Below are positions 59,687 through 64,000 of a stretch of DNA of 64,000 nt, in pieces. Within the stretch, counting starts at the first letter, position 1; every line of letters starts with the position of its first letter. Origin of the DNA: Euptelea pleiosperma (taxonomy: Eukaryota; Streptophyta; Magnoliopsida; Ranunculales; Eupteleaceae). A model generated the notes under the pieces. The model made no database searches, was not told where the DNA came from, and saw only the letters and a program-made list of their open reading frames with translations. Location: positions 10,400,829 to 10,464,828 of the forward strand of contig CM068540.1 of NCBI GenBank assembly GCA_035048495.1, given 5' to 3'. The position numbers were made by a program, and so were the translations under genes.

Positions 59687-61297
59687 TTTTCTTATTTTTT
59701 TATTTTCTAAAATCCCCTATTTCCATTAATGGAAATAGGGAAGCTTTAAAAGGAGAAGGATAGGGGTTCATTCGAACCCTAATCCCTCTCCCCTCTCCTC
59801 CTCTCCTTCCCCGAATCTTCTCCCACGTTTTCCCTTCCTTCTTCTTCTTCTTCTTCTTCTTCTTCTTCCTCATTCCGGCCGGAGTTGCAGAACTCCGGCC
59901 ACCTCCTTCTTCTCTTCTCCTTCTGTCGTCTCCTTCTCTTTCTCCTTCATCTGAAACTCTCCACCCTCCGCCTGTGCGCAGCAAATCTGCTGCCACGAGC
60001 AGCACCGTTTTTTTTCAAGTTTTGATTACCGGAGTTGCAGCCTGCAACTCCGGTCACCTCTTCCTTCACCGCCATCTCCTTCCTTCAATACCCGAAGGTT
60101 CCTCTGTTGCTCCCTCCTCCACCTGTGCGTAGCACAGCTTGCTGCTGCGGGCAGCAACCATCTCCACCACCAAGAAGCTCCGCCCGAACCAGCAACCTCG
60201 CCCCCTCTTCGTTGCTGGTTCACCCTTCGCCTGTGTCTTCTTCATCTGCACCGCCCAGCACCACACCATCTCCTCCGGCGACCACCATTGACGCCGGAGC
60301 AGCCTGCGGTTGCCGCCTGCAACTTCTCCACGTCACCACGCACCAACAATCAGCGTCCTTCACCGGGGTTATTTCTCCACAAGCACCACCAGCCACGTGG
60401 ACTGCTCCTCTTCACCTAGTTCGGGCTCTAATCAGACCGGCCAACATCACCACTGTTCCTGCAATCAACCGCTCCGCCTGCAACTCAAACACCTCTTCGA
60501 TCACCGGAGAGCTCCTCCCTAACGCCGGCAATCTCCTCTCAAGAACACGGTCTGCAACACACTTGCAGACCGTCTTCCCCAGCCTGCACCTTAGGACGAA
60601 TCAGCATCCTCCTAGCGCCTCCATCTGAAACTTCGGCCAAACTTCCATTTGCAGGCCGACCACCATTGCCGCCCTCATGCTCGTCAAGCATCCCATGGTG
60701 CTGCCTTCCAATCACAACACTGCAGGTGATATTCCAACCCGGCTAACTTGAAGCTCTACCTTCGTTCATCGCCGATCACTTGGGGTAAAGTTCCCTAAGG
60801 GAGTAACTTCTTCCCTCATCTTCTCTCTACTTTCTCTCTCTTGACTTTTTTTCTCTTAATTTCTATCTCTCTAGATTTTCTTTCTCTACCTAATCCCTTC
60901 ATCTTTTGTTTCTCTCTCTACATCTCTTTATAGTCATTATTTGTAGTGATTTTTGCAAAGAAAGTTTGTAAACATTTTGATTGAATAAAGTTTAGTTGAG
61001 TTTGCATTATTGCGTTTTAGTCTTATTTTTGTTCTAATTGCTTGTGGCAATTTCTCTCTCTAAAAATCACTAAGCATGTTTTAAATCGCTTCACCATTCT
61101 CATATCACCACAATTTCTGAAATAAATCCGTCATTTTATGTTCTTATTCGCGCTAATCCGACTAATCCCGAGTGCGGATCGACATCCGACACGAATCCCT
61201 ATACAAATCTATCAATTTTGCAGGATAATCGGATTAATTACAAATTGTGTTGAAGTTAGGGTTTCCGTACCAACGACGCGGAAAAAGCCTACTTTCA
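58685..61297 (+). mobile_element. complete 5' LTR of copy C (2613 bp)
   Basis: It starts TGATATTCGCTC and ends GCCTACTTTCA, two bases before the primer-binding site. Three 20-bp GACCGTTGGATC repeats start near 59345. TATA-like TTTAAAAG lies at 59745-59752 with GGGGTTCATTCGAACCCT at 59763-59780. A long A tract is at about 59649-59682 and a TTC repeat near 59840-59870. It serves as the reference for the other LTRs in this window. Confidence 0.93.
59745..59780 (+). promoter_or_regulatory. TATA-like box and downstream hairpin of LTR C
   Basis: TTTAAAAG stands where the other two LTRs have TTTATAAG. The following inverted repeat has one arm changed (GGGGTTCA versus AGGGTTCG). Confidence 0.5.
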
Positions 61298-61299
61298 AA

Positions 61300-61317
61300 T
61301 GGCGCCGCTGCCGCTCG
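61300..61317 (+). promoter_or_regulatory. primer-binding site of copy C (tRNA-Asp-like)
   Basis: TGGCGCCGCTGCCGCTCG begins two bases after the LTR end. The first eight bases match the tRNA-Asp complement found in Athila elements; the following GCTGCC has one mismatch to GTTGCC. Confidence 0.82.
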
Positions 61318-63091
61318 GGTGTTCGGGAGTGCGAAAAAGGACGTAAAGACGGAATTGGAAAGTTGCTGAAGCGAAAAGCTGCTCAATTTGGACAGCCTGA
61401 CCTTTTCGGGAAACTTTCTATTTTTGGTTTTTAGTGATTTTTAGCAGTTTTTAATTACTATTTTTAATGCCTCGGAAGGCCGAGTGCAATTTGTAATAAT
61501 TTAGGAATTTTATTGCTTTCCATATAACTGCTAGATCTTGTTCTAGGGTTTTTTAGAAACCCTAGATTAAGTGGAAATTACAAAAAAAATAATAAAATCA
61601 AAATTCAAAAAAATTAGGGTTTTATATTCTGCAGATTTTTAGAAATCACCAATCAAGGATTTGCGATTTTTGGAAAGATTCCAAAATCTTGATACTCTGC
61701 TTAATTAGGGTTTCCCCTCTTAGAAGTTTCCTCTTTAGAAGAATTTCTATCTTTAGAAATCTTCCGAATTTGGAAAAGTCTGCAAAAGGAAACGCCCCAA
61801 ATCTAGCAGAATTTCAATTTTGGGAAATTTCCCAAAATTATAAGGGATCTCGCAATCAAATCTTTCTTGGAAGATCTCCACAGTTCGGGAAACTTTCCAA
61901 TCTAGGTATTTTCCAATCTGGGAATTCCTAAATTTTAACCCATCTCGAATTTGGAAACTCATTCAAAAACTTGCCTAAATTCAGTGCTTGTTCAGTGAAC
62001 CCTAAAAAGGCAAGGATCTTCCAAATAGAATCCCACATACCTAGACCGTGCGATCTAACTGTTTCTGCAGGAACACGATCCAGTGTGGGTAGAGAGCGAA
62101 AGATCAAAGAGGTGGAGTCGGGCCCAAGCCCATTAGGATACCCCTCTCTAACCCACGGAGGAGACCCCGTGGCGTGGCCCACGGGAGGTAAGTCTCTATC
62201 CTCGCCTTGAGTGCGATACAGAGCAATTTGGGTGCATCATTGCCGCTTGTCTATTTGCTTTCGCATCCATATTCTTCGACTTGCGTGGCGTGGCCGTTAA
62301 TCAATCAACTCTAAGAGAGCAGACCCAGCTCCAAAATTGAAACTGGTGGGATTTCATCACCCACCTCATCATTCCAACTGATTTGATCCCGAGGCTCCAT
62401 TTAATTAAAAAGAATCAAGAAGTAGAGCCAATTAGCCCGGTGTTCGAGGAAAAATCCACGCAAAGCGAACCCGCTTAACATCCAATCGAAATAAGACCAC
62501 GAGCGCGGGTCCCTGTTGTCTAACACACCCATAAGTCCCTGCTACTCAAGTACACTGAGCTCGACGTGGCATCTTGGACTATTCGGCGGTTAGTTGCGTG
62601 TGGACTAGGAACACGCACCAACCCTAGCTTAACCCGAGGGAACACTCTTCTTATACACTTGACCAATCCGGTTAGTCTGGGACGTACTTAAGACAGCCAT
62701 TGTGCCGCACGTCTGTCTAGGCTTCGGATTGCCTTGTTGTTGACTAGAGTTAGTACTAAAGGATTCGCTTTGAAGAGTGTAGCCTGGTGAGAACCTAAGA
62801 GCGACAAAGTTAGTCCGGCGGCTAAAAGATAAACCAGTGGTCCGCCCACTGTCATAATCTACTCTAGCCCCAAACTAACACGATAATGCCTAAAATATAT
62901 CCTGATTGTTTAGAATAGGATTATCTGTGCTTGGTGTGCATCATTTAGAATCACTACTCCAGTGTCTCCTTTTGGCAACTTTTTGCCAAATCTTGGGCTT
63001 GCTTTTTCAAGTAGAAGCCCGGTTGGACTTGACCTAACCTTTTACTGACTCGATCTGAGAGTTAGTCCACCGCACCCCTCCATCGCCTCTA
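61318..63091 (+). other. leader of copy C
   Basis: A non-coding leader of 1.77 kb. The first part (to about 62040) is AT-rich with many short GGAAA / TTTCC pairs and a perfect 24-bp palindrome at 61816-61839 centred on GGGAAATTTCCC. The second part (62044-63000) matches the leader of copy B, including the CGGGAG-GTAAGT donor-like site at 62188-62193. An in-frame TGA at 63056 rules out an upstream extension of the following frame. Confidence 0.8.
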
Positions 63092-64000
63092 ATGGCAGAT
63101 GAACGGCCTCTGTATGAGACCTACTACAGTTTCTGTGAGACTCGAGGTGATCACTCTCAACAATGGTATGACAATTCTGCGTATCATCATGATACTCCAG
63201 TCTCGCACACTTCTACAGGGTATGATAATCACCGAGATCCAGAGTACAATTCTGTACTCCAAGAGCTTAAAAATTCAGTCTCTGCCCTTCGTGCCGCGGT
63301 CCAGCAACCTGTGCACCATTCCCAGTCTGTAGGATATTACCCTCCTATCCACCAAGATGTCAGTACCTTTCCATCTCCAATGCAGACCTCCTATGACAAC
63401 ACTTATTATCCGGATAATAGGAGTCACCATAACTTTGGTTGGGAACAGTCTGCCCTCCCGCAGCAACTACCGCAGGATAATTATCCTTCCGGGTTCCATC
63501 AACCCAATGGAGAGTATGACTGGCAATACTCACAATCCCAGTACCCGTCATATCCACAGAATGACTATTCTGATCAACAGTGGGCCCCTCAGGATTTTCA
63601 GAGTCAGCACCTAGTCCCAGACTCCACTTTGCCTTACAACCTTCATACCCAGTCGGACTACAATCAAGAGTTGGCACCTCAGCTCCCCTTGGCTGAACCG
63701 CCTCCGTTGGCTACTAAACCCGGTCTAGAGGACCTTCTCTCTCAGTACATTGCCCAGCAACAACAGTATTTCCAAGGTCTAGAGCACCAACAACAGCTAT
63801 CTATGGAGAGCTTGGAGCAACGTCTAGTTCAATTAGAAAATGAGAGAGAGGAAGTCAACTTCACTAGTCCACCAATAGCCTATCTTGAGGAGAGTGACAT
63901 GGCCACTTTCTATAATGAGGAGTCGCACAATTGGACCAACGACCAGAATTGCCAAGATGAAATAGAAGTTGTTACCACCCCTAGATCAAGCTTGATTATT
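63092..64000 (+). CDS. copy C gag-like protein without capsid domain (partial, open to window end)
   Basis: Open for 303 codons with no stop up to the last base. The start is fixed by ATG at 63092, an in-frame TGA 36 bases upstream, and the match to copy B (MADERPLYET versus MAVERPLIET). After about 20 residues it jumps to the post-capsid part of gag (DHSQQWYDN, matching NSQHWTTD). It then has LQELKNSVSALRAAVQQP, a tyrosine/glutamine/serine-rich linker (for example YYPDNRSHHNFGW, matching YHPDTRNHPNFSW), LAPQLPLAEPP and a glutamine-rich coiled segment (LEDLLSQYIAQQQQY, LEQRLVQLENE). The capsid domain and the CCHC knuckle are both absent. An open frame despite large deletions suggests a non-autonomous lineage kept by helper elements, or a very young defective copy. 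Confidence 0.88.
   Translation, partial: MADERPLYETYYSFCETRGDHSQQWYDNSAYHHDTPVSHTSTGYDNHRDPEYNSVLQELKNSVSALRAAVQQPVHHSQSVGYYPPIHQDVSTFPSPMQTSYDNTYYPDNRSHHNFGWEQSALPQQLPQDNYPSGFHQPNGEYDWQYSQSQYPSYPQNDYSDQQWAPQDFQSQHLVPDSTLPYNLHTQSDYNQELAPQLPLAEPPPLATKPGLEDLLSQYIAQQQQYFQGLEHQQQLSMESLEQRLVQLENEREEVNFTSPPIAYLEESDMATFYNEESHNWTNDQNCQDEIEVVTTPRSSLII

Larger units (their letters stand above)
58685..64000 (+). mobile_element. Athila-family copy C, 5' portion (runs off the window)
   Basis: LTR 58685-61297, primer-binding site from 61300, leader to 63091, and an open frame from 63092 to the window end. It is inserted in the reverse transcriptase of copy B; the five bases before it are ACAAG (58680-58684). 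It is the youngest layer of the nest. Its LTR and leader resemble copy B closely, but its coding region lacks the capsid domain. Confidence 0.9.

Noticed and set aside
61689..62210. Frames in the copy C leader
   Set aside because: Short, overlapping on both strands, and not kept in the leader of copy B.

Overview
This window looks like repeat-rich, probably pericentromeric, nuclear DNA of a flowering plant. The evidence is Athila-type Ty3/gypsy retrotransposons with a tRNA-Asp-like primer-binding site, a Copia fragment with a tRNA-iMet-type primer-binding site, a CACTA DNA transposon, many MITEs, and broken exons of plant genes with GT-AG splice signals. The species cannot be read from the sequence. 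I found no intact host gene, tRNA or rRNA. The only long undamaged coding frame is retrotransposon-encoded and runs off the right edge.

Layout. (1) 1-10366: AT-rich DNA with minus-strand gene fragments (beta-tubulin, ABCC transporter, TFIIF alpha) among MITEs, ending in a CACTA-like terminus. (2) 10674-20091: a CACTA element with 18-bp terminal inverted repeats and a 3-bp target duplication (TGT). It carries a two-exon minus-strand glutamate dehydrogenase fragment plus MITEs. (3) 20092-28755: a mosaic of MITEs, a HISN3 pseudogene, a possible LINE zinc-knuckle relic, a candidate solo LTR and short tandem duplications. (4) 28756-41801: a 13-kb satellite of about 49 monomers of roughly 266 bp. 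Each monomer is built from two successive inverted repeats and could form a double hairpin. (5) 41803-64000: nested retrotransposons. A truncated Copia 5' end abuts minus-strand Athila copy A. Copy A contains a 3.55-kb solo LTR with TSD ATATA between gag and pol. Plus-strand copy B sits in A's 5' LTR, and plus-strand copy C sits in B's reverse transcriptase.

Nothing here works together as a pathway; the window is a record of transposition and decay. The most notable items are the hairpin satellite, the CACTA element with captured exons, an inverted duplication of about 840 bp inside the solo LTR, and copy C, whose frame is open for at least 303 codons but lacks the capsid domain and zinc knuckle. 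All statements come from reading the sequence; no database search or alignment program was run.
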